Origin: Phycisphaeraceae bacterium
Lineage (GTDB): Bacteria > Planctomycetota > Phycisphaerae > Phycisphaerales > UBA1924
Assembly (NCBI GenBank): GCA_019636695.1
Contig: JAHBXD010000003.1
Location: forward strand, 124,001 to 188,000
Direction: 5' to 3'
Length of the DNA stretch: 64,000 bases
The position numbers and the translations under genes were made by a program. The notes beneath the pieces are model-generated. The model had not been told where the DNA came from and ran no database searches. It saw nothing but the letters and a program-made list of their open reading frames with translations. This document shows positions 17,816-26,979 of the stretch, one piece after another; within the stretch, counting starts at the first letter, position 1; every line of letters starts with the position of its first letter.

Positions 17816-18292
17816 ATGTCCGCGGCGGGAATTCCCTCAGGCACGGCGCAAGGTTATGCGCCTCCGACTGTCACACAGTTCAGCGTTTTTCTTGCCAACA
17901 AGGTCGGCAAGCTCTATGACCTCGTTGATCTCTTCGACCACTCACCCTGCCATGTGTGTGCCCTCTCTGTTCACGAGGCGACCGATCACGCCGTCGTGCG
18001 ACTCATCACCAATCGCGCCAGCGTCGCGCGAAGCCTGCTTCGCGAACAGCGACTCGCCTTCGGCGAGATGGATGTCCTGGTCATAGAGCTTTCGCACGGG
18101 CACACCCTCAGCAGCCTCTGTCTCTCACTGCTCGGCGCTGAGCTCAACATCCACTTTGCTTACCCGCTGATGCTTCGCCCCAACGGCACCCCCACCATCG
18201 CCCTTGCTGTCGATGATCCGACCCTCGCCGGCCAGATTCTCCGACGCAAAGAATTCCGCCTCTTCGGTGAGGCCGACCTCGGCGGCGACTGA
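17816..18292 (+). CDS. Tandem ACT-domain protein
   Basis: 158 residues made of two ACT-like units: VTQFSVFLANKVGKLYDLVDLF to about residue 80, and LGAELNIHFAYPLMLRPNG to the end. ACT units bind amino acids and control enzymes or act alone as regulators. No catalytic domain is fused. Stand-alone tandem ACT proteins of this kind are common in planctomycetes. ATG 17816 was chosen since the domain starts soon after; the frame is open from 17777. No operon partner is evident; DUF3303 follows after 76 nt. Confidence 0.75.
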   Translation: MSAAGIPSGTAQGYAPPTVTQFSVFLANKVGKLYDLVDLFDHSPCHVCALSVHEATDHAVVRLITNRASVARSLLREQRLAFGEMDVLVIELSHGHTLSSLCLSLLGAELNIHFAYPLMLRPNGTPTIALAVDDPTLAGQILRRKEFRLFGEADLGGD

Positions 18293-18368
18293 GTTTTCGC
18301 GTGCCTTTCCCTCTCGCCTGATGCTGTATAGAGCGCAAGGCCGCACCTGCGTCCATCCCGAGACATCC

Positions 18369-18641
18369 ATGCACTACCTCGTGATCGATAACTTCCGTGA
18401 CGGCGACCCCGTCCCGGTGTATCGACGCTTTCGTGACCGAGGCCGTCTCGCCCCCGAGGGGCTGCGCTATGTGGGCAGTTGGGTGACCGCCGATCTCACG
18501 CGTTGCTATCAGGTCATGGAATGCGACGACGAGGCCCTGCTCGAGCAATGGCTTGCCCAGTGGCGCGATCTGGTCGATTTTGAGGTTTTGCCCGTGCTCT
18601 CTTCAGCCCAAGCGCTGGCGCAAGTGGCCGAGCGCCTCTGA
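18369..18641 (+). CDS. DUF3303-family small protein
   Basis: 90 residues: HYLVIDNFRDGDPVPVYRRF, then GLRYVGSWVTADLTRCYQVM and WRDLVDFEVLPVLSSAQA. This matches the DUF3303 pattern, a small ferredoxin-like fold probably acting as a dimer, function unknown. The ATG at 18369 starts the fold exactly; the longer open frame from 18204 overlaps the previous gene and is rejected. Confidence 0.8.
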   Translation: MHYLVIDNFRDGDPVPVYRRFRDRGRLAPEGLRYVGSWVTADLTRCYQVMECDDEALLEQWLAQWRDLVDFEVLPVLSSAQALAQVAERL

Positions 18642-18786
18642 CCGTACGCAGTGAGGCGTGAGCCGTGCCCCCCGCCGGTGTGGCCCCGATCGCGCGGCAA
18701 TCCCAGCCGGAGAGCTTGTTGCCCATTCGCGTTGCGCTGGCGCGCCCAGGAACCACGCTTGCGCACGATGCTCTTGCGAATCAACT

Positions 18787-19668
18787 TCAGGCGGCCGCGT
18801 CCATGGGCGCTTTCACGATGTTGTGCATCGCGTCGCGGATGGACTTGAGACGATCAGAAGTGATCTTGAGTTGATCGAGGACGCCGGCGTCGATGTCGAG
18901 GGAATGGAGATCAGCGCGGAAGGGCGTCGGGAATTCGGCGGCGAGACGATCCGCAAGGTAGACGACGCACGTGAGGGTGCGATTCTCGAAGGCGAGATCG
19001 AGCGGGCGGTGGTGGAAGCCGGTGACGTAACTGAAGTTCTTGGGGAACTTCCACTTCTCGCAGAGGGCCATGCCGAAGTCCTGATGGTTGGCGCCGAAGA
19101 CAGCGTCTTCGATGGTCAGCAGGTCGTTGGCGGGTGCTCCGGCGGAATCGCAACTGGTTTTCTGGAGGGCCTCGATCAGCTTGTTGCGATCGAACTGCAT
19201 CTCGACGACGATGCCGATGTCGTGCACGAGGCCGGCAAGATAGGCTTCGTCATTGAGGCCGAGCTTGAGCTGATCGCTGATGAGCTTGCAGCAGCCTGCG
19301 GTCAGCGAACTGTGATCCCAGATCTGCTTGGCGCTGAAGCCTTTGCCGAGGTCGCCGCCGCGGAAGAGTTTGACAAGGCTTGCGGCGATGGCGATGTTCT
19401 TGACGGCATTCAACCCGAGCATGACGATGGCGCGATTGATCGAGCCGATCTGTCCCGGGAGGCCGTAGAACGAGCTGTTGACGACCTTGAGGATTCGGCT
19501 GCAAAGGGCCGGATCCTGGGAAATCACCTTGTGGAGATCCTGGGCGGTGGACTTCGGGTTCTCGACCAACTCGACGATCTTGACGGTGATTTCCGGCAAG
19601 GTTGCGATGTGGCTGATTTCGCGAATCGCGTTGTCGACGGTCTGCAAACGCTGTTCTGGGGTAGGCAT
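18787..19668 (-). CDS. HDOD-domain signalling protein
   Basis: 293 residues. The HDOD domain covers most of it: REISHIATLPEITVKIVELV, HKVISQDPALCSRILKVVNS, INRAIVMLGLNAVKNIAIA, AYLAGLVHDIGIVVEMQF. HDOD proteins resemble HD phosphohydrolases without the full metal site and act in signalling or stress control, usually with unknown partners. GGAGGGC stands before the ATG at 19668; the 122-codon open extension upstream is rejected. It is convergent with the DUF3303 gene. The gap 19669-19918 contains a run of ten C but no gene. Confidence 0.88.
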   Translation of the reverse strand: MPTPEQRLQTVDNAIREISHIATLPEITVKIVELVENPKSTAQDLHKVISQDPALCSRILKVVNSSFYGLPGQIGSINRAIVMLGLNAVKNIAIAASLVKLFRGGDLGKGFSAKQIWDHSSLTAGCCKLISDQLKLGLNDEAYLAGLVHDIGIVVEMQFDRNKLIEALQKTSCDSAGAPANDLLTIEDAVFGANHQDFGMALCEKWKFPKNFSYVTGFHHRPLDLAFENRTLTCVVYLADRLAAEFPTPFRADLHSLDIDAGVLDQLKITSDRLKSIRDAMHNIVKAPMDAAA

Positions 19669-19918
19669 AGCGCCCTCCGTGCCGGTTTTTCGGTCTGTCC
19701 GGCGGGAGGTATCGGCGCGTCGGCGGGGAGACTTTGCGTCGGGACCAAGATTCTCGGCACTGGCGGTATTTCCTGAGCACAGAGGGGGTTCCCAAGTCGG
19801 TCGCCCCCCCCCCGGAACTGGTGGGCAATGAGCGTGTCTCCAGGAATGTCGTTCGGCGCTGACCTCGCCGATGAGCTGCTGCATGGCAGCACGACGGAGC
19901 ACGCAGGGGAGAAGTGCT

Positions 19919-21997
19919 CTAGCGAGGGGGGATGGTGCTGAGGGCTTCGGTGAGACCGGGGATCTCGGTTGCGCCCTCGGGCACCGTGATCGTGGAATCG
20001 ACAAAATCATCAGAGAACGGCTCGGTTCGGCCACCGAGATGTTCGCCGAGGAAGAGTTCGGTCACGGCGAAGAAAGCGCGACGATTTTCGGGACGGGCAA
20101 AGCCGTGGCCCTCATCGGGGAAGAGGACATAGGTGACGGGGATGCCGCGCTCCATCATGCGCTGGACTATCTGGTCGCTTTCGCTCTGCTTGACGCGCGG
20201 GTCGTTTGCGCCTTGGCCGATGAGCAGCGGGCGAACGATGGCCTCGACACGATTGAGGGGTGAGCGTTCTTCGAGCATGGCGCGGCCCTCTTCGGTGCGC
20301 GGGTCGCCCACACGCTTAGCCCAATAGTCCATCAGCGGCTTCCAATGGGGAGGGATGGTTGCCAGCAGGGTGTTGAGGTTGGAAGGGCCGACAATATCGA
20401 CGCCGCAGGCGAAGACCTCGGGCGTAAAGGTGAGGCCGACAAGGGTGGCATATCCGCCGTAACTTCCGCCCATGATGCCGATCCGCGCGGAATCGGCGAT
20501 GCCTTCTTTGACGGCCCAGTTGACGGCGTCGATGAGGTCATCGTGCATTTTGCCGGCCCACTCGTGATCGCCGGCGTTGATGAAATTTTTGCCGAAGCCG
20601 ACGGATCCGCGGAAGTTGACGCTGAGGACGGCGTATCCGCGATTGGCAAGCCATTGGTGGATGGGGTTGTAGCCCCATGTGTCGCGTGCCCAGGGCCCGC
20701 CGTGCACAAGGAGCACCATGGGAAGAGGATCGGCCGGGCGTGCCGCTGCGCGCGTGGAGATGCCGGGGGGGAGGGTGAGGTAACTCACGAGTCGAAGGCC
20801 GTCGCGGCTGGTGATGACGACGCCGTGCATCTGCGCGAGGGGAAGGTCTTCGATGGCGGAGCGATTGGTGAAGAGGAAACGCGCGCTGCCCTTGTCACGG
20901 TCGTAGAGGTAATAGCGGACAGGACCATCATCACGCGAGACGGCAGCGACCCAAAGGCGATCATCGGCAGAGCGGCTTGTGACGGAAGCATCACCGGCAG
21001 AGAGGGACTTGACGGCTTTGAAGTCGCTTTCGATGGTGAGGTCGATCACCTGCCACTCAGCCCGCATGGGATTGCTGACCACGGCCTGGGGATAGAACTT
21101 CGTCGGATGGAACATGGCGCCGGTGATGTCGGCGCGGATGTCGTGAGCAAGGAGTTGCAGGCGTCCGGAATGGACATCCATGACGCTGAATCCGGCGGTG
21201 TCGCGACCGCGACTGTCGGTGAGGTAGAGCAGTTTCCCCGCCTCGTCGAAACCGAGGATGTTGGTGGTGTTGATGTCGTCGCCGGGGATGGTGAAGCCAT
21301 CGACCCAGCCGCCATGCTCATCGGCCTTGAGGACGATTGAGCCGCCGTCGGGAGCAAGCTGCATGGCGAAGCGGACCTTGAGATCTCGATCGGCAACGTA
21401 GTTGATGAACTGGTGGTTGAGTTGGATCAGTTCGAGGTCGCCGGTGCGCAGGTCGATTTTGTAGAGATCGTGGTGACGTGGATCGCGATTGTTCAGCCCG
21501 ATGAGCGCGTGGTGTGGATGACGCGGGCTGGTGGCTTCGATACGGACGGTGGGGCGCAGCGGCTTGCCGCTGGGGAGCATGATGGGATTGCCGTCGTCGT
21601 CGAGAATCTCTTCAAAGGGCGTGAGATTGCGGTCGGCGCCGTCTTCGATGGAGACGGCATGCAGTTTCCAGTTCTCGTCGCCGCCGAGATCCTGGAGGTA
21701 GAGCACGTGCTTGCTGGTCCAAGCCCACTGATAGTTCTGAATACCGCGCCCGGTGTCGCGGGTGATGGGGCGTGCGGCTTCCGGGCGATCAACTGGGGCG
21801 ATCCAGATATTGAGGACGCCGCCGTGCGGAGCGAGCCAACTGAGCGTCGAGCCGTCGGGGCTGATCTGGACGGAAGCCCGATCGGGGTTCGAGAAAAACA
21901 CTTCGCGAGGGATGAGGGGGGCCTGCACAGCCTGCTGCGCAGCGCAGGTGACCGATGTGAGCATGAGGCCGACGATGCACGAGCGAAGCATGAGCAA
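19919..21997 (-). CDS. Secreted S9-family prolyl oligopeptidase-like peptidase
   Basis: 692 residues with a signal peptide. Residues about 30-430 form a beta-propeller-type region (SVQISPDGSTLSWLAP and repeats). The C-terminal alpha/beta-hydrolase domain has S512 in MGGSYGGYATL, D599 in GQGANDPRVKQSE and H631 in PDEGHGFARPEN, a complete triad. Such acylaminoacyl/dipeptidyl peptidases digest oligopeptides in the periplasm. No operon partner is evident. Start 21997; the second ATG two codons on is equally possible. Confidence 0.93.
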   Translation of the reverse strand: MLMLRSCIVGLMLTSVTCAAQQAVQAPLIPREVFFSNPDRASVQISPDGSTLSWLAPHGGVLNIWIAPVDRPEAARPITRDTGRGIQNYQWAWTSKHVLYLQDLGGDENWKLHAVSIEDGADRNLTPFEEILDDDGNPIMLPSGKPLRPTVRIEATSPRHPHHALIGLNNRDPRHHDLYKIDLRTGDLELIQLNHQFINYVADRDLKVRFAMQLAPDGGSIVLKADEHGGWVDGFTIPGDDINTTNILGFDEAGKLLYLTDSRGRDTAGFSVMDVHSGRLQLLAHDIRADITGAMFHPTKFYPQAVVSNPMRAEWQVIDLTIESDFKAVKSLSAGDASVTSRSADDRLWVAAVSRDDGPVRYYLYDRDKGSARFLFTNRSAIEDLPLAQMHGVVITSRDGLRLVSYLTLPPGISTRAAARPADPLPMVLLVHGGPWARDTWGYNPIHQWLANRGYAVLSVNFRGSVGFGKNFINAGDHEWAGKMHDDLIDAVNWAVKEGIADSARIGIMGGSYGGYATLVGLTFTPEVFACGVDIVGPSNLNTLLATIPPHWKPLMDYWAKRVGDPRTEEGRAMLEERSPLNRVEAIVRPLLIGQGANDPRVKQSESDQIVQRMMERGIPVTYVLFPDEGHGFARPENRRAFFAVTELFLGEHLGGRTEPFSDDFVDSTITVPEGATEIPGLTEALSTIPPR

Positions 21998-22061
21998 CTC
22001 TCCAATCGAAGCGTGATGCGCCCGTTGCCCGCACGAGGCTGCTTCGGGTCGCTCAAGACAT

Positions 22062-22442
22062 TCACAGCGAGCCGGGCGGGCGGTCGAGCGGCGTGGGCGT
22101 GGGGCCGTTGACGAGTTTTATACGCCTGACCGGCGCGTGGGCTGCGGAAAGGAGGAGACCGCGGCCCTCGGTACGCAGCCAACGATCGACCTCGAAGTGT
22201 GCGGCGGAATCGCGGCAGCGCAGCGTGAGCACGCCGCGGACGAGGCCGACGACGTCGGCCATGGCCTTTAGGTCGTCGGGCGCGACCGATGCCCACGCAT
22301 CGCCCGCCTTGCCCGAGGCCTTGCGCTCTGCGTCGAGGCGTGAACGAAGTTCCGCGAGGTGATCGCTGATGGGGGTCTGGAGTTCAGGTACCGGGCGTAT
22401 GGACCGACGTTGGGTCAGGATCTGCCGGGTCCGATCGGTCAT
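22062..22442 (-). CDS. DciA-like (DUF721) protein
   Basis: 126 residues. The C-terminal half has the DUF721 pattern: WASVAPDDLKAMADVVGLVRGVLTLRCRDSAAHFEVDRWL, then RRIKLVNGP (given here in parts). DciA is the ancestral loader of the replicative helicase DnaB, and its DUF721 domain resembles a KH fold. An N-terminal Arg-rich segment of about 40 residues precedes it. It is divergent from obgE with 68 nt between starts, so the two share a promoter region. Confidence 0.72.
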   Translation of the reverse strand: MTDRTRQILTQRRSIRPVPELQTPISDHLAELRSRLDAERKASGKAGDAWASVAPDDLKAMADVVGLVRGVLTLRCRDSAAHFEVDRWLRTEGRGLLLSAAHAPVRRIKLVNGPTPTPLDRPPGSL

Positions 22443-22510
22443 GCAGGCATGGTATCCCATTTCGCATGGAATGCCGATCGCCGCAGGCGGGGGGTTCCTA
22501 GGCTTTGGGC

Positions 22511-23563
22511 ATGTTTGTCGATCGGGCGCTGATAACAGTTCGGGCGGGAGACGGGGGCGACGGGTGCGTCTCGTTCTATCGCGGTAAGGCGATGCCCAAG
22601 GGTGGCCCTGACGGCGGCAACGGCGGCAAGGGCGGGGACGTGGTGTTTTTTGCCGATACGGGGCTGAACACCCTGTATGACTTTCGAGGGTTGCGCGACT
22701 GGAAGGCACAGTCGGGCGAGCCGGGGCGGGGCAAGCAGCAGTACGGCGCTGCCGCGGCGGATCTGGTCATCAAGGTTCCGCCGGGCACGATGGTATTTGA
22801 TGATGCAACGGGCGAACTGATCCACGACATGAAGCCCGGCGAACGAACGGTGATCGCGCGTGGCGGGCGAGGCGGCTACGGGAACGAGCATTTCAAATCA
22901 TCGACGCACCAGACGCCGCGAGAATTCACCCCGGGAGAAAAAGGTGAGTTTTTCCGGCTGCGGCTCGAACTGAAACTGATCGCGGATGTGGGCCTGGTGG
23001 GGAAACCCAATGCGGGAAAAAGCACGCTGCTGAAAAGCCTGACGAGGGCGGACCCGAAGATCGGGAACTATCCGTTCACGACTCTCGGACCGCAACTGGG
23101 GATCGCCGAGGTCGATGCTTCGCGTCGGCTTGTGCTGGCGGACTTGCCGGGGCTGATCGAGGGAGCGGCGACGGGCGCGGGACTTGGGCTTGAGTTTCTG
23201 CGGCACATCGAGCGGACGCGCGTGATTGTGCATCTGCTCGACGCCGTACCCGACGGCGAGACGACGCCGGCGGAGAATTATCGCATGATTCGCCGTGAGC
23301 TGGAAGCGCATTCGGCCGCGCTCGCGGCCAAGCCCGAACTTGTGGTGCTGAACAAATTAGATCTGCTTGACGAGCAGGAGCAGGCCGACGCGATCGCGGC
23401 ACTCAAGCGCGAGCTGCCACCGGATGTCGATGTCATGGGAATCAGCGGCGCGGCACGCGTGGGGCTTGGGGAACTGCTTGCGCGGTTATGGAAACTGGCG
23501 TACGGCGATGAAACACCCTCGGGATGGCCGGAGGCGAACGCCGCAACGGGTTTGCGCCGGTGA
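22511..23563 (+). CDS. obgE: GTPase ObgE/CgtA
   Basis: 350-residue Obg GTPase involved in 50S assembly and stress response. The Gly-rich Obg domain (residues 1-155) includes VRAGDGGDGCVSFYRGK and GGPDGGNGGKGGDVVF. The G domain has GLVGKPNAGKSTLL (G1), FTTLGPQLG (G2), LADLPGLIEGA (G3), LNKLDL (G4) and ISGAA (G5). There is no C-terminal OCT domain. ATG 22511 begins MFVDRA as usual; a TTG two codons earlier is open but less likely. Confidence 0.96.
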   Translation: MFVDRALITVRAGDGGDGCVSFYRGKAMPKGGPDGGNGGKGGDVVFFADTGLNTLYDFRGLRDWKAQSGEPGRGKQQYGAAAADLVIKVPPGTMVFDDATGELIHDMKPGERTVIARGGRGGYGNEHFKSSTHQTPREFTPGEKGEFFRLRLELKLIADVGLVGKPNAGKSTLLKSLTRADPKIGNYPFTTLGPQLGIAEVDASRRLVLADLPGLIEGAATGAGLGLEFLRHIERTRVIVHLLDAVPDGETTPAENYRMIRRELEAHSAALAAKPELVVLNKLDLLDEQEQADAIAALKRELPPDVDVMGISGAARVGLGELLARLWKLAYGDETPSGWPEANAATGLRR

Positions 23564-23608
23564 CCGACGCGCGGGCAGGCAGAAGGCGGTGGCGGAGAAG
23601 GGATCGGA

Positions 23609-24598
23609 TCAGTCGTCATTTCCGCCGGCGAGAGGGACGACCCGTTCCATCGCTTGTTCCGGAGTCGGCGGATCGGCCAAGTCGATGGGGAGATAGACGC
23701 CGCGATCGTGGTCGCTGTTGAGCACGATGGCGTTGGGGGGTACGAACTTTGCGCCGAACTCGGCTTTTTCATGGCCGAGAATGAAGAGGTTGACGCCCCA
23801 TCGCTCGACGAGATCTTCAAGTTGTTCCGCGTCATATCCGCGTCCCCAGACCATCTGGTGGGCCGAGCCTGATCGCGGCACGTAGTCATCATCGGTCAGA
23901 TCGCGATCAAGGATGGTGGGATCAAATCGCGTCATCATGCCCAGCCCGGGCAGACTGTGGGCGCACAAAATGTCGCCCCGCGGCGTGCGGGCGCGAAGGG
24001 CGATGGGCATAGACCGGATGAAGACCTCGATCGCCGCACGCACACGGTCGGCTTCGTCTGCGAAGACGTAATCGAGCGCTTCATCGAAAACCTGAACAAC
24101 CTTGATGCCGTCTTTGATGATGCCTGCGCCGATGATCTGGCTGAGTTCGTGGTTGGCCAGCAGGGTGTGGACATATTCCGGATGGGCCTGCTTGAGCAGC
24201 GCAACACGGGCGAGAGCGCGATAACTGAAATCCATGCCGTTGATGAGTCGGTCGGAATGGATCAGTTCGTGGAGCGTCAGATGGCAAGGCCGGAGGGGCG
24301 CCTCAGGCTGCTCGTCGGAAGGCAGGAGACCCGCGGCACGGATCAGCCTGGCGAGGTGTGCGGGGTTGTCGTGGATATCGCCGGTGGCGATCAGGCGGCC
24401 GGGGGCGTTGATAAGATCTATGGACCCACGGCGACATGACGCGGTGCGATTGGCCTTGGCTCCGTCGAGGAAGGCGCGGCAGACGGCATCGGGGTTGGCC
24501 AGGTCGATCGAAAACACGAGAAGGGCACTCGGACCCGGGGGATCGGGCGAGAGCGGGAGCACCCCCCGCGCTGCGGCCGATTGCCCGTCGGGCGGCAT
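23609..24598 (-). CDS. Metallophosphoesterase coupled to a protein kinase
   Basis: 329 residues of the calcineurin-like phosphoesterase fold. Metal-binding motifs visible are IATGDIHDNP (GDxH), LLANHEL (the GNHE-type motif with Ala for Gly), ILCAHSLPG and LFILGHEKAE. The substrate is unknown. The first 60 residues look unstructured. The ATG overlaps the kinase stop by ATGA, so the two proteins are translated in step. A kinase-phosphatase switch on shared targets is a reasonable inference, although the fold also serves nucleotide substrates. Confidence 0.8.
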   Translation of the reverse strand: MPPDGQSAAARGVLPLSPDPPGPSALLVFSIDLANPDAVCRAFLDGAKANRTASCRRGSIDLINAPGRLIATGDIHDNPAHLARLIRAAGLLPSDEQPEAPLRPCHLTLHELIHSDRLINGMDFSYRALARVALLKQAHPEYVHTLLANHELSQIIGAGIIKDGIKVVQVFDEALDYVFADEADRVRAAIEVFIRSMPIALRARTPRGDILCAHSLPGLGMMTRFDPTILDRDLTDDDYVPRSGSAHQMVWGRGYDAEQLEDLVERWGVNLFILGHEKAEFGAKFVPPNAIVLNSDHDRGVYLPIDLADPPTPEQAMERVVPLAGGNDD

Positions 24599-25503
24599 CA
24601 GGCGAGGGTTTCTTCGTCGGGAACGGGGGTACGAGTCTGCATCTTGCTTGAGGAGGCGAGCAGGATGCCGTGGATCAGATTGAGCCGGTCGGCAACCATG
24701 CGCATATCGGCGGGTCGTTTTTCCGGATCGACCTCGACGCAGTGCATGATCAGTTCGTTGAGCTTGGGATGAATCTTGGGGTTGAGATCGATCGCCGGGG
24801 TCGGTTTTTCGATCAGGTTGTCATCGAGCGAACCGACGAGCGAATCACCCTTGGCCAACGCGGTGGGAATGTGCTGGCGCGTCAGCACCCAGTACATGGA
24901 TGCACCGAGGTTGTAGATGTCGGTTCTCGCGGTGATGGCCCTTCGGTGCACCTGCTCCGGGGCGATGTAATCGGGAGTGCCCTGGATGCGCTCTTTCACC
25001 GTACCGATGCGGCAGGATTGTCCGAGGTCGATGATCTTGGCGTTGGCCTGATCGTCGACGATGATGTTGTTGGGCTTCATGTCGGCATGCACCCAGCCGC
25101 GTTCGTGCATGTGGTGCATCGCATCGGCGACCTGCTGGAAGATGTGGACGGCATGCTCGAAGGTGCGCGGCGGCGAACGCTCCATGCTGACGCCGTCGAC
25201 GAGTTCCATCACGAGGATCAGTTCGCGGGTGGCGAGGAACGACCCGCGCTTGATGACCCTTTCAATCTTGCGGACGCCGGGATGATCGAGGGCTTGGGCG
25301 ACCTTGGCCTCCTGCTCGGCCTGGTCGAGGAATCGCTGATCTTTCGGCTCGTGCTTGATGACGTGCTTGAGTGCCCAGATCTGCTTGGTCTTCTGGTCCT
25401 GGGCAAGATATATGGACGAAGCGGCCCCCTGGCCGAGATCCGCCAGAATGCGGTAGCCCTCAACCAGTTCGCCTTTCTTGAACTGCACCTGCTCCCCGTC
25501 CAT
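24598..25503 (-). CDS. Serine/threonine protein kinase (Hanks type)
   Basis: 301 residues, one kinase domain and no membrane segment. Seen: the glycine loop LGQGAASSIYLAQ (23-35), K47 in ALKHV, VMELVDGVSM hinge, catalytic loop VHADMKPNNIIV (H139, D141) where HRD has become HAD, and DLG (159-161) in place of DFG. The activation-segment end GTPDYIAPEQ is intact. HAD and DLG variants can be active. Start 25503; the frame is open upstream but the next 27 codons look random. The gene overlaps the phosphoesterase gene by 4 nt. Confidence 0.92.
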   Translation of the reverse strand: MDGEQVQFKKGELVEGYRILADLGQGAASSIYLAQDQKTKQIWALKHVIKHEPKDQRFLDQAEQEAKVAQALDHPGVRKIERVIKRGSFLATRELILVMELVDGVSMERSPPRTFEHAVHIFQQVADAMHHMHERGWVHADMKPNNIIVDDQANAKIIDLGQSCRIGTVKERIQGTPDYIAPEQVHRRAITARTDIYNLGASMYWVLTRQHIPTALAKGDSLVGSLDDNLIEKPTPAIDLNPKIHPKLNELIMHCVEVDPEKRPADMRMVADRLNLIHGILLASSSKMQTRTPVPDEETLA

Positions 25504-25693
25504 GCGTGTGGAATTACCCAAGTTCTCGGGACACGTGTGCTCCGGCCCGCTCGACACACCGTGTCGGGGGGGTGGTGGCCCCACGCCGCCGAGGGAGAAG
25601 AACGGCCCTCGACGTCGGATGTTCGCCTCGCAGTATGGCGAGTCAAGCCCGGCGAGGCAACGTCCGCATTTCGTGATCGGCGTTTTGAAGGCC

Positions 25694-26395
25694 CTACCGC
25701 AGTCCGGCGAGCATTTCCCGGAAGACCCCTTCAGGAAAATGGAAGCCCGGATCGGTAACAGGGGCCAATTCCTTCTGGAGATAGATCCGGTCCGGGGGAA
25801 TGTCCAGCTCCCGCGCCAGGGTCATCACCAGTTGTGAGGTCCGCAGAATCTGCGCTCGGGTAAACTGGCGGCGGTCGCCATCGCCGACGAGGCAGATGCT
25901 CAGGGAATGGCGATCGAACCACTCGGCCTGTTCGCCCAAGGCGTGGGCGCCCGGGAGTTGATCGAGCCAGCGGTAGCCCGCGTGGATCTCACCATCGCCG
26001 AGGCCTGAGCCGTTGCCGATGACAAAGTGGTGCCCAAGCCCGCGCAGCCCGAGTTCGCGATGGGCGGCGTCGATGGATTCCGGCGTTCCGAAGGGGGCAC
26101 CCGTGTGATGAATGACGATGGCCTTCCAGCGGGCTCGGTCAAGGTCCGTCCGTGTGCGGAAGATCCCCTCGACCGAAGCCGGCCCGCTGGTCGCCGCGAG
26201 TGCGGGAAGGGCCATCCCATCAAGGCGGGGCATGCCGGCGCCTTCGAGCATGAAGAGCATTCCCGCGCCGCCGGTCATGGCGGCAAGCAGTGAGCCCCAG
26301 ACGACCTTGGTTCGCGCGGAGACGCCTTTCTGTCGTGCGGTCCTGCGACGCGAGGAGGGCTTGCGGCGAGCAGCCTTCGGGGATGATCTGGTCAT
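25694..26395 (-). CDS. N-acetylmuramoyl-L-alanine amidase-like protein
   Basis: 233 residues: a basic N-terminus, one membrane segment (about 30-50), then an Amidase_2/PGRP fold with WKAIVIHHTGAPFG, GLGHHFVIGNGSGLGDGEIHAGYRW, SLSICLVGDGD and ELAPVTDPGFHFP. Classical members bind zinc through His, His and Asp/Cys. The first His (HHTG) and the final Asp (TDPG) are here, but the second, normally in GHRD, is replaced by Gln (LQKEL). Activity may be reduced or lost, leaving peptidoglycan binding. It faces the envelope. 108 nt separate it from the kinase gene upstream end. Confidence 0.8.
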   Translation of the reverse strand: MTRSSPKAARRKPSSRRRTARQKGVSARTKVVWGSLLAAMTGGAGMLFMLEGAGMPRLDGMALPALAATSGPASVEGIFRTRTDLDRARWKAIVIHHTGAPFGTPESIDAAHRELGLRGLGHHFVIGNGSGLGDGEIHAGYRWLDQLPGAHALGEQAEWFDRHSLSICLVGDGDRRQFTRAQILRTSQLVMTLARELDIPPDRIYLQKELAPVTDPGFHFPEGVFREMLAGLR

Positions 26396-26726
26396 GCGTC
26401 AGCGTTCCTTGCTGTCGGCCGGCACACGCGGGATGCATGCCGATGGACCTGGGATCGGAAAGCCCTCATGGGCGACGGGCAAACCACCGAAGCGGTATTT
26501 CGGCGGATCGTGGCCGAGAGCCTGCCTTGGCGCCCGGCGAAGCAGATTCCTCATGTTGAGCAACGCGACGTGATGCCATCGGGCATCGGCCGCACTGCGC
26601 TTTGAAATCGATGCATCGAATCGTCACCGTAGTAGTGTAGTGCGTTCATTCGAACGTCGCCGAGATGTGCAGGGGTTGTCATCTGCGCTTCAGCGCGCAG
26701 CGCGAGCGGCCCGTTCCAGCCCGAAA
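26396..26726. other. 331-bp gene-free gap
   Basis: No ORF or RNA gene is supported. Small features only: a GATGCC/GGCATC hairpin near 26573-26588 and a 10-bp palindrome CGATGCATCG near 26610. It must hold the promoter of the amidase-like gene. Confidence 0.5.
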
Positions 26727-26969
26727 TCAGCGCGGCTGTGAGAGCCTGGCGCGAAGGTTGGGCCTCCGGTCACCCCACGCGTCGTAGGTGTATGGATCCT
26801 GGTAATCGTCGCGCCAGCGGTCGTAGCGTTCGAACTGGCTCATGGCCGGCGCATCGAACAACTGGCGCTGACAAGAAGGCAGCATGGTGAGGCAGACAAG
26901 GGCGAAGCCGGCAGACGCGAGGCGCGTGCGGCGGACACCACTACGGGTTGTGATCGTGGTCTTGGTCAC
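26727..26969 (-). CDS. Small lipoprotein of unknown function
   Basis: 80 residues from a GTG start. A basic N-terminus and hydrophobic stretch (LASAGFALVCLTMLPSC) end in a lipobox with C33. The mature part is short, charged and Tyr-rich (FERYDRWRDDYQDPYTYD), family unknown. No ribosome binding site is seen at GTG 26969, which lies only 10 nt past the terminator hairpin at 26980-27010, so the true start or promoter arrangement is unclear. Real-gene status rests on the clean lipoprotein signal. Confidence 0.55.
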   Translation of the reverse strand: MTKTTITTRSGVRRTRLASAGFALVCLTMLPSCQRQLFDAPAMSQFERYDRWRDDYQDPYTYDAWGDRRPNLRARLSQPR

Positions 26970-26979
26970 TCGACAAAAA

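Noticed and set aside
19804-19813. Run of ten C, possible phase-variable tract
   Set aside because: It lies outside any supported coding region and away from a recognisable promoter; it may also be a sequencing artefact.
22062-22709. Longer version (215 codons) of the DciA-like gene
   Set aside because: The extra 89 codons run antisense into obgE and are Arg/Pro-rich noise; the domain begins after 22442.
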